This document shows positions 8,737 to 17,427 of a DNA stretch of 46,019 bases, one piece after another; position 1 is the stretch's first letter, and each line of letters begins with the position of its first letter. The DNA comes from an uncultured Bacilli bacterium (GTDB lineage: Bacteria > Bacillota_I > Bacilli_A > RF39 > UBA660). Under the pieces are notes generated by a model that was not told where the DNA came from, searched no databases, and saw nothing but the letters and a program-made list of their open reading frames with translations. Where the stretch lies: positions 1 through 46,019 of the forward strand of contig CAJTZY010000012.1 in the NCBI GenBank assembly GCA_910584085.1, in the 5' to 3' direction. A program made the translations under genes and the position numbers.

Positions 8737-11700
8737 ATGAAAAAAATGCCAAAAAATAACATGACAAAAATTTTTACAAAAATACTATGTTGTATTATGA
8801 TTGCAGTAATAGGCGTTACTGTATTTACTAATACACAAATAGAACATAAGGATACGATTACAAGTAACATGGATTTAGTAGCAGATGCTAATGTAGCTAA
8901 GGATACTAATGATGTTATCTACTTATCAGATATTAATTATTTATCAGGAAAAAGTGGATGGCAATCACTTTTAATGGATAAAGTAAATGGTGGAGGAAAA
9001 ATTTCTGTTAAAGTAGAAAACTCAGCATATACATTTGATAAAGGAATATGGGCACATGCTTCATCAGAATTAATATATGATATTAGTGCTTACTCTAATG
9101 TATATAAATATTTTACTGCCTATCTTGGAATAAATACTACTTCAAATAAAGGTAATGGTGTAAAATTTTATATTTATACTTCAAATGATAATAAAACCTG
9201 GAATTTAAAGACTGAAGAAAATCCTGAAGTAACTAATCCAGGAGCAAATGCAAAATTAGTTCAAATAGATATTACAGGAGCTAAATATTTAAAATTAGTA
9301 GCAAATGATAATGGTGCAAATGGAAATGACCATTCAGTATACGCAGATGCAAAATTAGTAAAAGATATTAAAACACAAAATGTTGTAAAATCAGTTGAAG
9401 AATATGATGAAATAATAAAAACTAAATATGCAAATGCAACATTAGATAATAAAGAATATGAATTAATTCTTCTTCAAAGAGATTTTGTAAGTAAAGCAGG
9501 TCAATTTGCTCTTAAAACATTTGTTAATGAAAGTAAAAACAATAAAGAAACACTTGATTGGTTAATGAATAATCTAGATATATTAAGATATTATATTTTA
9601 GGTGGGACACCTGATGGTGGAAATTATTATAATTCTTTAACACAATTAGCAAGACTTTACTATAATTATAAAGAGGATTTTTCTAATACTGAAAAATTAA
9701 ATAATAAATGGGACTCTTCTTTAACTTATGGTGAATTATATAAAAAAATGGCTATCACTTTATCACTTACTCATTCTCAAAGAGTAGGTTTATGGATGCA
9801 AGGTGGGGCCGTAGAAAATCAATCAGATGCTGTAAAGCGTTATGCTATATATAAATATTTACATAAAAATGGTAAATTAAATGCAAATATTCCAAACTGG
9901 GATATGACTCTATGGTTTGAATCATTACGAGTTGAAGAAATGCGTTTTATTATGAATAATGCTATTGATGATGAAGAAATCTTATGGTTAAATGATTACG
10001 TTCAAAGCTTTTTAGATCAATATAAACAAGGTAAATATTTAACTCCACACCCTTACATGGCATATGTATGGCCTAATTATGGAAATAATATATATTATGA
10101 TGAAGCAAATAAGGATTATTTCAACGAATTATTTGCTGTAAATAAAAATAATGGTAATAGTGGTAAAGAGTTAACAGATGAAAATGGGAAAAATATAGGT
10201 AAAATAGGCTTATTTGATGTAAGTTATACAATACCTGGTGGTAAAGAAAATCCAGAATATACAATAAAAATAACAAGAGGAACATCAAATTATAAATTAT
10301 ATAAATTATGGATGAATTTTAGAAATAAATTTGGAACGGGAGCCGTATGTGGTGGTATATCAAAAAGTGGTTCAAATATTCGTGCAACACATGGTATTCC
10401 AGCAACAGTTATAGGTCAGCCTGGACACGCAGCACTTCTATACTATACTAAAAATAGTGATGGTAAAGGATATTGGGGAATAGATAACGATGTAAGCGGA
10501 TGGACACTATCTGAAAAAGGTGAAAGATTATTACTAGGTTGGGGAAATGCTAATACAACTTATGCAAGAGGTTCTTATCAAGTTGTATACATGCAACTTG
10601 CACAAGAGGCAATTAATGATTTTGATAACTTGGTAAAAGCTGAAGAAATGGTTAAGCTAGCTGAAGTATATGCTGGTGAATTAAAAAAACAAGAAGAAAT
10701 TTATAGAAAAGCATTAAATATTCAATCTATAAATCTTGATGCTTGGCTTGGTTTAATTAATGTATATAATCAAAGTACAACAAAAACTGAAAATGACTAC
10801 TTTAATTTAGCCGAAGAATTAGCTGAAAATTTAAAATATTATCCACTTCCAATGTATCATTTAACTAATCTTATAAAACCAAAATTAACTAGTGTAGAAA
10901 ATGTTTATAAATTTAGTCTTTTACAAACAAGAATTTTAACAGAAGGAAGCAAGGTAGCAAATACTGATACTAATGTATTACAACCTAGTCTTACAAGAGT
11001 AGAGGCAAACTTCTTATTAGGTAAATTAGATAACTCAATTGCAACTTTCTCATTTGATGGAGATGATGCTGGTAAAATAGTTTTATCAAGTCGTTTTGAT
11101 GGAAGTGGTATTCGTTGGGATTATAGTTTAGATGGTAAAAAGACATGGAAAGAAGTATCATTTACTGGAGATGAGCCACATAAATTACAATTAACTAAGC
11201 AAGAAATAAATAGCATAAATGCTGAAAACGATATATACGTTCATATTGTTGGTGTTAATTATGAAGAAAAAAATCTATTCAAAATTGATATAACAGAACA
11301 AGAATTACCAACTACTATATTTGCTAACGATTTAGAAAATCGTGTAGTAGGAGCAACTCTTATTATGGAATGGCGTATGTCTGAAAAAGATGATTGGACA
11401 TCCTATGAAAAATCTTCACCAGATTTAACAGGAAATAAAACAGTAGAAGTTAGAGTAAAAGCAAATGGAACAAAATTAACAAGTCCATCTCAAATATATA
11501 CATTTACAGAAGATAACCAACCAGACACTAGAAAATATATTCCAGTATCTCATTTAAGTATTCATAGTGTCTCAACAGAGGCTACAAGTCAGGGTGGAGC
11601 TGCTATAAATGCAATTGATGCTAATTACAATACAAGATGGCATTCAGCATGGAATGGATCTGATACAAACCGTTTTATAACAATTAAATTAGATAAACCA

Positions 11701-13977
11701 GTTTATTTATCAGCAGTAGAATTTGTACCTGCTGGTGGCGGAAATGGTAGAATAAATGATGGAACTATTTACGGAAGTACAGATGGAGAAAATTGGATTG
11801 AATTAACTAATAGAAAAGGAATAACATATAAAACTCAAGCTAATACAATTGAACAGGCTATAGAATATACTCAAAAATTTGAAATAGCTGAAGATAAACG
11901 TATAGAGGTTCAATATGTTAAAATAGTAGCTGATAAAACCAATGGTAATTGGTTTACAGCAAGAGCATTCAATTTATATCAAGACTTAACTAAAAATCCA
12001 CATCCAACAGCAGGAATTGCTTATAGTACTACTGAATCAACAAGTGGTGATGTAATTGTTAGACTTGTAAATGCAAGTACTAAAATTAAGATAACAAACA
12101 ATAATGGTAGTGATACATATACATTTACAAAAAATGGAGAATTTACATTTGAATTTGAGGATGAAAAGGGAAATAAAGGTACAGCAACTGCCAAAGTAAA
12201 TTGGATAGATAAAGATATTCCAACAGCAGACGTTGATTACGAGTTAGATAGCAATAAAAAATTAGTTATACTACTTGGAAATATTAGTGAGAATGTATAT
12301 TTGTTAGACAAAAATAATCAAAAATTAAATTACATTGAAGTAAAAGATAAAAAAATAATAACTGTTAGCTATATAAATTCATCAAATCAAATTTATAAAA
12401 TAGTAGAAGTAGATGAAAAAGGAAATACTACAAAAATCACATATAAAAATACAACAGGAAAAGTAGAAAATGTGGATACTTTTGTAACAACTATTGAAAA
12501 CGGCAAGGTTACAGGCGAATTATATTATGATAAAGATGGTAAAAGTGTTACCGTATCAGATAGTGATAAACAAACTTTAGAAAGATTACAACAAGTAATA
12601 TCAAATCCACTTGAATATACCTTTGAAACTAGTGGTAATTATGAATTTAGACTTCAAGATAATGCAAATAACATAACTACTAAAAATGTAAGAGTTGATT
12701 ATATTGATAGTGAAACAGAAAAAGACTCAATTATTTTAGCAAGTGATATAACATATAACATTACAGGTCTAACAAATAAGGATGTAGTAGCAACTATTAA
12801 TACTTATATAATAGATGCAGATAAAGAAGATGCAAAAGTTGAAATGGTTGATAACCAAAGTAAAACATATACATTTACAAAAAATGGAGAATATACATTT
12901 AAGTATAAAGATTCTAGAGATGTAAACAATCTAGAGGTAAAAACTAACACAGCCAAAGTAACTTGGATTGATAAAGTAGCTCCAACAGCAAGCATTAACT
13001 ATAGTACAAAAGAAACTGCTGAAAAAGTTACAGTAACTTTAGTAAATGAAAGCGAAAAAATAACTATCATTAATAATGGTGGGAATAGAACATATACATT
13101 TACAAAAAATGGAGAATTTACATTTGAATATGTTGATGCAGCTGGTAACAAAGGAAAAACAACAGCAAAAGTAGACTGGATAGGAACACCTGCTGCTAAG
13201 ACTACTATAGATTATAGTACAACTAAGAAAACAAATAAATCAGTAATAGCAACATTAACATCATCAGATAAAATAACAGTTACAAATAATAATGGTAAAA
13301 CAGAGTATACATTTACAAAAAATGGAGAATTTACATTTGAATATACCGATTCTAAAGGAAACAAGGGAACACAAACAGCAAAAGTAGACTGGATAGATAC
13401 AGAGACTCCAACAGTAACTATAAAATATAGTACAACAAATAAGACGAATAAACCAGTAACAGTAACAATTACAACATCATCAGAACCAATTATGATAACA
13501 AATAATAATGGTAAGACAACATATACATTTACTGAAAATGGAACATTTACATTTGAATTTAAAGATGAAGCTGGAAACAAAGGAAAAATAACTGCAAAAG
13601 TAGATTGGATAGAAAAAACAACAACAGAAAAACCTGGAACAAATACAGAAGAAAAGCCAAGTAATAAACCAAGCGAAGGAACTAATGATAATATATCATC
13701 AAAACCAACTACAACACCAAATACAGATGACAAAGCAAATAATGATAAAAATCAAACTCCAGATAATACTATAAATTCAGATAAAGAAAATAATAGTACA
13801 ATAACTAAACCAGATGATAACAAAAATAACGATAACATAAATGATACAATAGTAGATAATTCAACCAAAGAAAAATCTTCATGGAGTAATGTAATATTCT
13901 ACATAATTCCAATTATTGTAGTTATAATAATAAGTTTCCTATTAACAGTACTTTATAAAAACAAAAAAAATCAATAA
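8737..13977 (+). CDS. membrane-anchored surface protein: NPCBM, transglutaminase-like, F5/8-type C, Ig-like repeats
   Basis: A 1746-residue exported protein; ATG 8737 follows GGGGAG. A signal peptide covers about 1-35. An NPCBM-like carbohydrate-binding domain covers about 60-210 ('GKSGWQSLL', 'FDKGIWAHASS'). A helical region follows, then a possible transglutaminase/papain-like core with Cys538 ('GAVCGG'), His564 ('GQPGHAALLYY') and Asp583/585 ('WGIDNDVSGW'). A helical stretch of about 600-760 follows. An F5/8-type C (discoidin) domain spans about 934-1085 ('AIDANYNTRWHS', 'DGTIYGSTDGENW'). About five Ig-like repeats with 'YTFTKNGEFTFE' span 1088-1628. A Thr/Asn/Pro-rich stalk, a membrane helix (about 1717-1738) and a KNKKNQ tail end it, with no LPXTG. 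It probably binds and modifies host or mucin glycoproteins; the enzyme call is inference. Confidence 0.8.
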   Translation: MKKMPKNNMTKIFTKILCCIMIAVIGVTVFTNTQIEHKDTITSNMDLVADANVAKDTNDVIYLSDINYLSGKSGWQSLLMDKVNGGGKISVKVENSAYTFDKGIWAHASSELIYDISAYSNVYKYFTAYLGINTTSNKGNGVKFYIYTSNDNKTWNLKTEENPEVTNPGANAKLVQIDITGAKYLKLVANDNGANGNDHSVYADAKLVKDIKTQNVVKSVEEYDEIIKTKYANATLDNKEYELILLQRDFVSKAGQFALKTFVNESKNNKETLDWLMNNLDILRYYILGGTPDGGNYYNSLTQLARLYYNYKEDFSNTEKLNNKWDSSLTYGELYKKMAITLSLTHSQRVGLWMQGGAVENQSDAVKRYAIYKYLHKNGKLNANIPNWDMTLWFESLRVEEMRFIMNNAIDDEEILWLNDYVQSFLDQYKQGKYLTPHPYMAYVWPNYGNNIYYDEANKDYFNELFAVNKNNGNSGKELTDENGKNIGKIGLFDVSYTIPGGKENPEYTIKITRGTSNYKLYKLWMNFRNKFGTGAVCGGISKSGSNIRATHGIPATVIGQPGHAALLYYTKNSDGKGYWGIDNDVSGWTLSEKGERLLLGWGNANTTYARGSYQVVYMQLAQEAINDFDNLVKAEEMVKLAEVYAGELKKQEEIYRKALNIQSINLDAWLGLINVYNQSTTKTENDYFNLAEELAENLKYYPLPMYHLTNLIKPKLTSVENVYKFSLLQTRILTEGSKVANTDTNVLQPSLTRVEANFLLGKLDNSIATFSFDGDDAGKIVLSSRFDGSGIRWDYSLDGKKTWKEVSFTGDEPHKLQLTKQEINSINAENDIYVHIVGVNYEEKNLFKIDITEQELPTTIFANDLENRVVGATLIMEWRMSEKDDWTSYEKSSPDLTGNKTVEVRVKANGTKLTSPSQIYTFTEDNQPDTRKYIPVSHLSIHSVSTEATSQGGAAINAIDANYNTRWHSAWNGSDTNRFITIKLDKPVYLSAVEFVPAGGGNGRINDGTIYGSTDGENWIELTNRKGITYKTQANTIEQAIEYTQKFEIAEDKRIEVQYVKIVADKTNGNWFTARAFNLYQDLTKNPHPTAGIAYSTTESTSGDVIVRLVNASTKIKITNNNGSDTYTFTKNGEFTFEFEDEKGNKGTATAKVNWIDKDIPTADVDYELDSNKKLVILLGNISENVYLLDKNNQKLNYIEVKDKKIITVSYINSSNQIYKIVEVDEKGNTTKITYKNTTGKVENVDTFVTTIENGKVTGELYYDKDGKSVTVSDSDKQTLERLQQVISNPLEYTFETSGNYEFRLQDNANNITTKNVRVDYIDSETEKDSIILASDITYNITGLTNKDVVATINTYIIDADKEDAKVEMVDNQSKTYTFTKNGEYTFKYKDSRDVNNLEVKTNTAKVTWIDKVAPTASINYSTKETAEKVTVTLVNESEKITIINNGGNRTYTFTKNGEFTFEYVDAAGNKGKTTAKVDWIGTPAAKTTIDYSTTKKTNKSVIATLTSSDKITVTNNNGKTEYTFTKNGEFTFEYTDSKGNKGTQTAKVDWIDTETPTVTIKYSTTNKTNKPVTVTITTSSEPIMITNNNGKTTYTFTENGTFTFEFKDEAGNKGKITAKVDWIEKTTTEKPGTNTEEKPSNKPSEGTNDNISSKPTTTPNTDDKANNDKNQTPDNTINSDKENNSTITKPDDNKNNDNINDTIVDNSTKEKSSWSNVIFYIIPIIVVIIISFLLTVLYKNKKNQ
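12115..13560 (+). repeat. tandem Ig-like repeats with near-identical DNA core
   Basis: A core encoding 'YTFTKNGEFTFE' or a close variant recurs at about 12115, 12865, 13090, 13304 and 13519. Units are about 210 bp apart in the last three. The conserved DNA makes copy-number change by recombination plausible. Confidence 0.7.
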
Positions 13978-13983
13978 TTAGTT

Positions 13984-14008
13984 AAAAAGGATGTTTCCAT
14001 CCTTTTTA
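13984..14008 (+). terminator. strong rho-independent terminator
   Basis: Stem AAAAAGGATG (13984-13993) / CATCCTTTTT (13998-14007) with loop TTTC. It lies directly after the large surface gene. Confidence 0.85.
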
Positions 14009-14016
14009 CATACAAA

Positions 14017-14042
14017 AAAATCAAGCTTACTGCTTGATTTTA
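14017..14042. terminator. second, bidirectional terminator
   Basis: Stem AATCAAGC (14019-14026) / GCTTGATT (14032-14039), A-run on the left and T-run on the right. On the minus strand it ends the ferredoxin gene. Confidence 0.75.
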
Positions 14043-14261
14043 TTCTTCAACTGTATACCCTTCGGCGTCTATAGCATCCTCCTCAATTGCATTAGTAGGA
14101 CAACCCTCTTTAGCGTCTATAGCATCCTCTTCTAAATTGGTAGGAATTTCATCAACTATAACAGTTGCAAGTCCGTCATCCTCAATTTGGAATACTTCAT
14201 CAACAATAGCTTGGCAAGCACCGCATCCAATACATAAATCCTTATTAACTTTTAATTTCAT
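14040..14261 (-). CDS. small [4Fe-4S] ferredoxin
   Basis: A 73-residue electron carrier. 'CIGCGAC' (Cys10, 13, 16) and 'GCP' (Cys54) supply four ligands for a single [4Fe-4S] cluster. ATG 14261 is chosen because GGAGGATAT lies just upstream; the longer in-frame start lacks a ribosome site. The acidic C-terminus contains 'EEDAIDA' twice (residues 44-50 and 60-66), flanking the fourth Cys. The matching DNA (14065-14081 and 14113-14129) is identical over 17 bp, a recent 48-bp internal duplication. Its partner enzyme is not in the window. Confidence 0.9.
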   Translation of the reverse strand: MKLKVNKDLCIGCGACQAIVDEVFQIEDDGLATVIVDEIPTNLEEDAIDAKEGCPTNAIEEDAIDAEGYTVEE

Positions 14262-14368
14262 AATATCCTCCATATCTATAATTAAATTATAAATAAATTA
14301 TATGAAAAAATCAAGGAAAATATTTAATTATTTTTAAAAGTATGATATATTATAAATAGGGTGATAGT

Positions 14369-15172
14369 ATGGCTAGTAGAATGGAACGTTATTATAAGGA
14401 AAAACTAGTAACAGAGGGCCGTAGTACGAGAAATAAAAGCTTATATGAACAAATTAAGGATTTAGATAACTATTCTAATATAGAGGGAGTTGCAACTATA
14501 GAAAATACCAATGAAATAGATATTTCAAAGGTAAAAGATATGATCAAAAATAGAGAAAGTTACAAAAAGCAAAAACAGTTATCACAATTTTTACATGAAA
14601 AAACTGAGGAAAATGAAAACAGCATAAAAAAAATAGAAAAAGAGGAAAGAGAAGAACAAAAAAACTATGATATAAAAGATATTTTGTCAAAAGCGAGAGA
14701 AATGTCAAATAGTACTTCTAATAATTATCGTAGTTTAGATGAAGAACAATATAACGAGTTAAAGAAACTAAATATAAAAAGAAAAAGTTATGATATAGAA
14801 AAAGAAGAGGCTGAATTAAAAGAACTAATAAATACTATTGCTTCAAATAAAGCACTAAATGATTTAACAAATACAGATGATGTAGGTCTTTTAGATGAAC
14901 TTAAATCAAATACAATGGTTGGAGATGCATCTTCAATAAAGAAAATAATAGATGAAGAAAGAGATAAAAAGTTAGAAAAAGATGAAAATGATAATACAAT
15001 GGAAATAGATAAATCATTTTACACATCTAGTCTGGGATTTACTCAAAGAGACTTTGAAGAACTAAGAGATATTAATCATAAAATAAAAAAGGGAAATAAA
15101 TTTATAATAATATTATTAGTTGTAATACTTTTAGTAGTTGTTGCAACTGTATTATTTTTCATATTAAAATGA
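14369..15172 (+). CDS. hypothetical protein with C-terminal membrane anchor
   Basis: A 267-residue protein I do not recognise. Residues 1-240 are highly charged, Lys/Glu/Asn-rich and mostly helical with likely coiled coils ('KEEREEQKNYDIKDILSKA'). A single hydrophobic helix (about 243-265, 'FIIILLVVILLVVVATVLFF') ends the protein, so it is tail-anchored with most of it in the cytosol. GGGTGATAGT lies before ATG 14369. It is alone between a minus-strand ferredoxin and the convergent gerA operon. A role in division or envelope organisation would be a guess. Confidence 0.75.
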   Translation: MASRMERYYKEKLVTEGRSTRNKSLYEQIKDLDNYSNIEGVATIENTNEIDISKVKDMIKNRESYKKQKQLSQFLHEKTEENENSIKKIEKEEREEQKNYDIKDILSKAREMSNSTSNNYRSLDEEQYNELKKLNIKRKSYDIEKEEAELKELINTIASNKALNDLTNTDDVGLLDELKSNTMVGDASSIKKIIDEERDKKLEKDENDNTMEIDKSFYTSSLGFTQRDFEELRDINHKIKKGNKFIIILLVVILLVVVATVLFFILK

Positions 15173-15195
15173 GTAATCACTTTTTACTCATTTTT
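15166..15195. terminator. bidirectional terminator
   Basis: Stem AAAATGAGTAA / TTACTCATTTT (15184-15194), flanked by A and T runs. It lies between the convergent gene ending at 15172 and gerAB ending at 15177. Confidence 0.75.
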
Positions 15196-16259
15196 ATTTT
15201 TATACATATTAATAAAATAATTATAATAGAAAATATACTAGTTACTGTAGGTATAATATTCTTAATTAAATTATCAATATAAATATTATATTTTGAAACA
15301 TATATTGTGCTTATAACCATTAAACTGCAAATTATAAAGTATACTAAATTTGTTTTTCTGATGTTAAAGGTAGAATGTATGTTACGACTTATAAAATAAA
15401 TAATAAAAGTATTCAAAATTAATATATCAAATAATAATTGCATAATTAAAATACTTTCAATTCTAGATGATAACCCAGCTAAAGTTACATGTTTTAAAAC
15501 AAGAAATTGTGGGTATTCATATAATAAAGATAATTCATATCCAAATACAGAAATAGTTTGAAATACAATAAGAAATAGAGTTATAGCTGATAACAAATAG
15601 GAGATAATTAATGTTTGCTTTAACTTAGGATTTTTAATTTTATCTTTAGGGATTATCATTAAAAGCAACATAGGTACAACATTAAAAGCATAATAATCAT
15701 TTAATCCTTGTACATAATTATCTAAATCAGATGTAAAGAAAGGTTTTAAATTATCCAATTTAAATTCAGGCAATAATCCTATTAAACTCAAAACAAATAA
15801 AACCATACTTATATAAAATAATACATTACTAGTTCTACAAACAACATCAATACCCTTACTTAATATATAATAAGTTCCAATAGCAAACATAATAGCAATC
15901 GCAAGCATTGGTGTTTTACTTAAAAATTGACTTTGTACGAAATTATTCAAATTTAAATAATTTATAATCCCCATTATAAAAAATATTAAAGACATAATAA
16001 ATATTATAAATATTCCAATTTTTTTCTTAAATAATTTAATAATTTTCTCGGGTAAATCCAAATCTGGTTCATAGCTCATTATATAATTAATAAAGTATAT
16101 AAGTATAAAAGCTGGAATAATACTTAAAAGAGGAATAATCCAACTATCTTGCTTCATCGCATTAATAATAGCATTAAAAGTAACACCTATTAAAAATGCT
16201 CTTGTAATAAAATAATTTAAAGTAGCAAATTCAAAGTTACTTATTTTTCTATTTGTCAT
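15177..16259 (-). CDS. gerAB: GerAB-family spore germinant receptor permease subunit
   Basis: B subunit of a GerA-type germinant receptor in the inner spore membrane. It is an APC-superfamily transporter-like protein thought to bind the germinant and now considered part of an ion-channel complex. The 360-residue protein has about ten hydrophobic helices over its whole length, the normal size. It begins 'NRKISNFEFATLNYFITR', matching the family's N-terminal interaction pattern. Its start overlaps the end of gerAC by 11 nt, so it is translationally coupled as the last gene of an A-C-B operon. The ligand cannot be read from the sequence. Confidence 0.88.
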   Translation of the reverse strand: MTNRKISNFEFATLNYFITRAFLIGVTFNAIINAMKQDSWIIPLLSIIPAFILIYFINYIMSYEPDLDLPEKIIKLFKKKIGIFIIFIMSLIFFIMGIINYLNLNNFVQSQFLSKTPMLAIAIMFAIGTYYILSKGIDVVCRTSNVLFYISMVLFVLSLIGLLPEFKLDNLKPFFTSDLDNYVQGLNDYYAFNVVPMLLLMIIPKDKIKNPKLKQTLIISYLLSAITLFLIVFQTISVFGYELSLLYEYPQFLVLKHVTLAGLSSRIESILIMQLLFDILILNTFIIYFISRNIHSTFNIRKTNLVYFIICSLMVISTIYVSKYNIYIDNLIKNIIPTVTSIFSIIIILLICIKIKMSKK

Positions 16260-17427
16260 GAATTACCTCCAAACTATTTTTAGATGATACCTTATTCTTT
16301 AAAACCAACTTACTTTTAATATTAATTTTAATTTCACCTAAATTATTTTCCCACTCATCTTTAACCTTTTCAAAGAATTTAGGGTGATTTTCATAAAAAT
16401 TAAGACCAAACCCAAATATATCCGTTTTATTTTTTATAGCTAAATTTATAGCTTTTTTTGCATTACTTTTAATTAATTTATTACATTTATCCTGTAACTT
16501 TTCAATTACCTTACTGTCTTGTAAATTAATGTCACCGTTTACCTCAATAATACGTGCCTCACCATTTAAATCTATATCTACAATCGGTTTATTATCTTTA
16601 ACACTTGTTTTTACAGTTGAGGAAAAAGAAGTAGTATCAATAACAATATAACCATCATTATAGTCTACGTTTAAATACATCTCACTTATTTTTCCATTAA
16701 TCATATTTATACCCAAACTTTCGTCATGAGTTGCCCAGTCAACTAATTTATCACCCTTGAAAATAGCAAAATTTCCAATCTTAACATACGATTTAGGTGA
16801 ACTAGTCTCAAGATTTTTTGTACTTGAACCATCCTTAACATCTCCAACAATGTAAACTGAATTAATTACAGGATTTATACCATCTCTGAGAATAATCGAT
16901 GTCAATTCATCAAAGTTCATTGTTGTAATAGTTCCCTGAAGATTGGAAGTCGCCTTTATATTATCAGAAATACCCTGTGATGGAAAATTCGTTAAATGAG
17001 TAAGTATTTTCAAAGTATCCTTTGCTTTATCACCCTTAGAAACAATTACAGAAAATTTATTTCTAGAACTAGAATACCTTAAAAAGAAGTCAATTATACT
17101 ATCTATTCCATCACGTGCAACATCTTCAGATATAACAAATATAGAAAAACTATTTAAATATAATTCCTTTGGTGAAATTAAACCGATATCTTTAAGTGCC
17201 TCAAATACAGAATTACCCTTTCCAGAATAAACGACAATCTGGGATTCACCTGACGTATTATCACTACTACTTTTAGGTGCGTTTGAGATTAGAACACTTA
17301 CTTCATATTCATTATCTTTTTTATCAACTGCTATACCAGTTACAATGGAATATTCATTTAATTCCCTATAATTCCAGCACCCAGTTACACAAAACATAAT
17401 AAGTAAACTAATTATTACTTTCTTCAT
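16249..17427 (-). CDS. gerAC: GerAC-family germinant receptor lipoprotein
   Basis: C subunit of the germinant receptor, a lipoprotein on the outer face of the inner spore membrane. The signal peptide 'MKKVIISLLIMFCVTGCW' carries a VTGC lipobox with Cys17 as the lipidated residue. 'ELNEYSIVTGIAVDK' and 'GKGNSVFEALKDI' are typical of Ger(x)C. Length is 392 residues, normal for the family. It overlaps gerAA by 20 nt upstream and gerAB by 11 nt downstream. The A-C-B order differs from the B. subtilis A-B-C order but occurs in other spore formers. Confidence 0.9.
   Translation of the reverse strand: MKKVIISLLIMFCVTGCWNYRELNEYSIVTGIAVDKKDNEYEVSVLISNAPKSSSDNTSGESQIVVYSGKGNSVFEALKDIGLISPKELYLNSFSIFVISEDVARDGIDSIIDFFLRYSSSRNKFSVIVSKGDKAKDTLKILTHLTNFPSQGISDNIKATSNLQGTITTMNFDELTSIILRDGINPVINSVYIVGDVKDGSSTKNLETSSPKSYVKIGNFAIFKGDKLVDWATHDESLGINMINGKISEMYLNVDYNDGYIVIDTTSFSSTVKTSVKDNKPIVDIDLNGEARIIEVNGDINLQDSKVIEKLQDKCNKLIKSNAKKAINLAIKNKTDIFGFGLNFYENHPKFFEKVKDEWENNLGEIKINIKSKLVLKNKVSSKNSLEVIHDK

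Noticed and set aside
13212..13733. 173-codon minus-strand frame inside the large surface gene
   Set aside because: Shadow of the repeat region; no ribosome site and a composition mirroring the Ig-like repeats.
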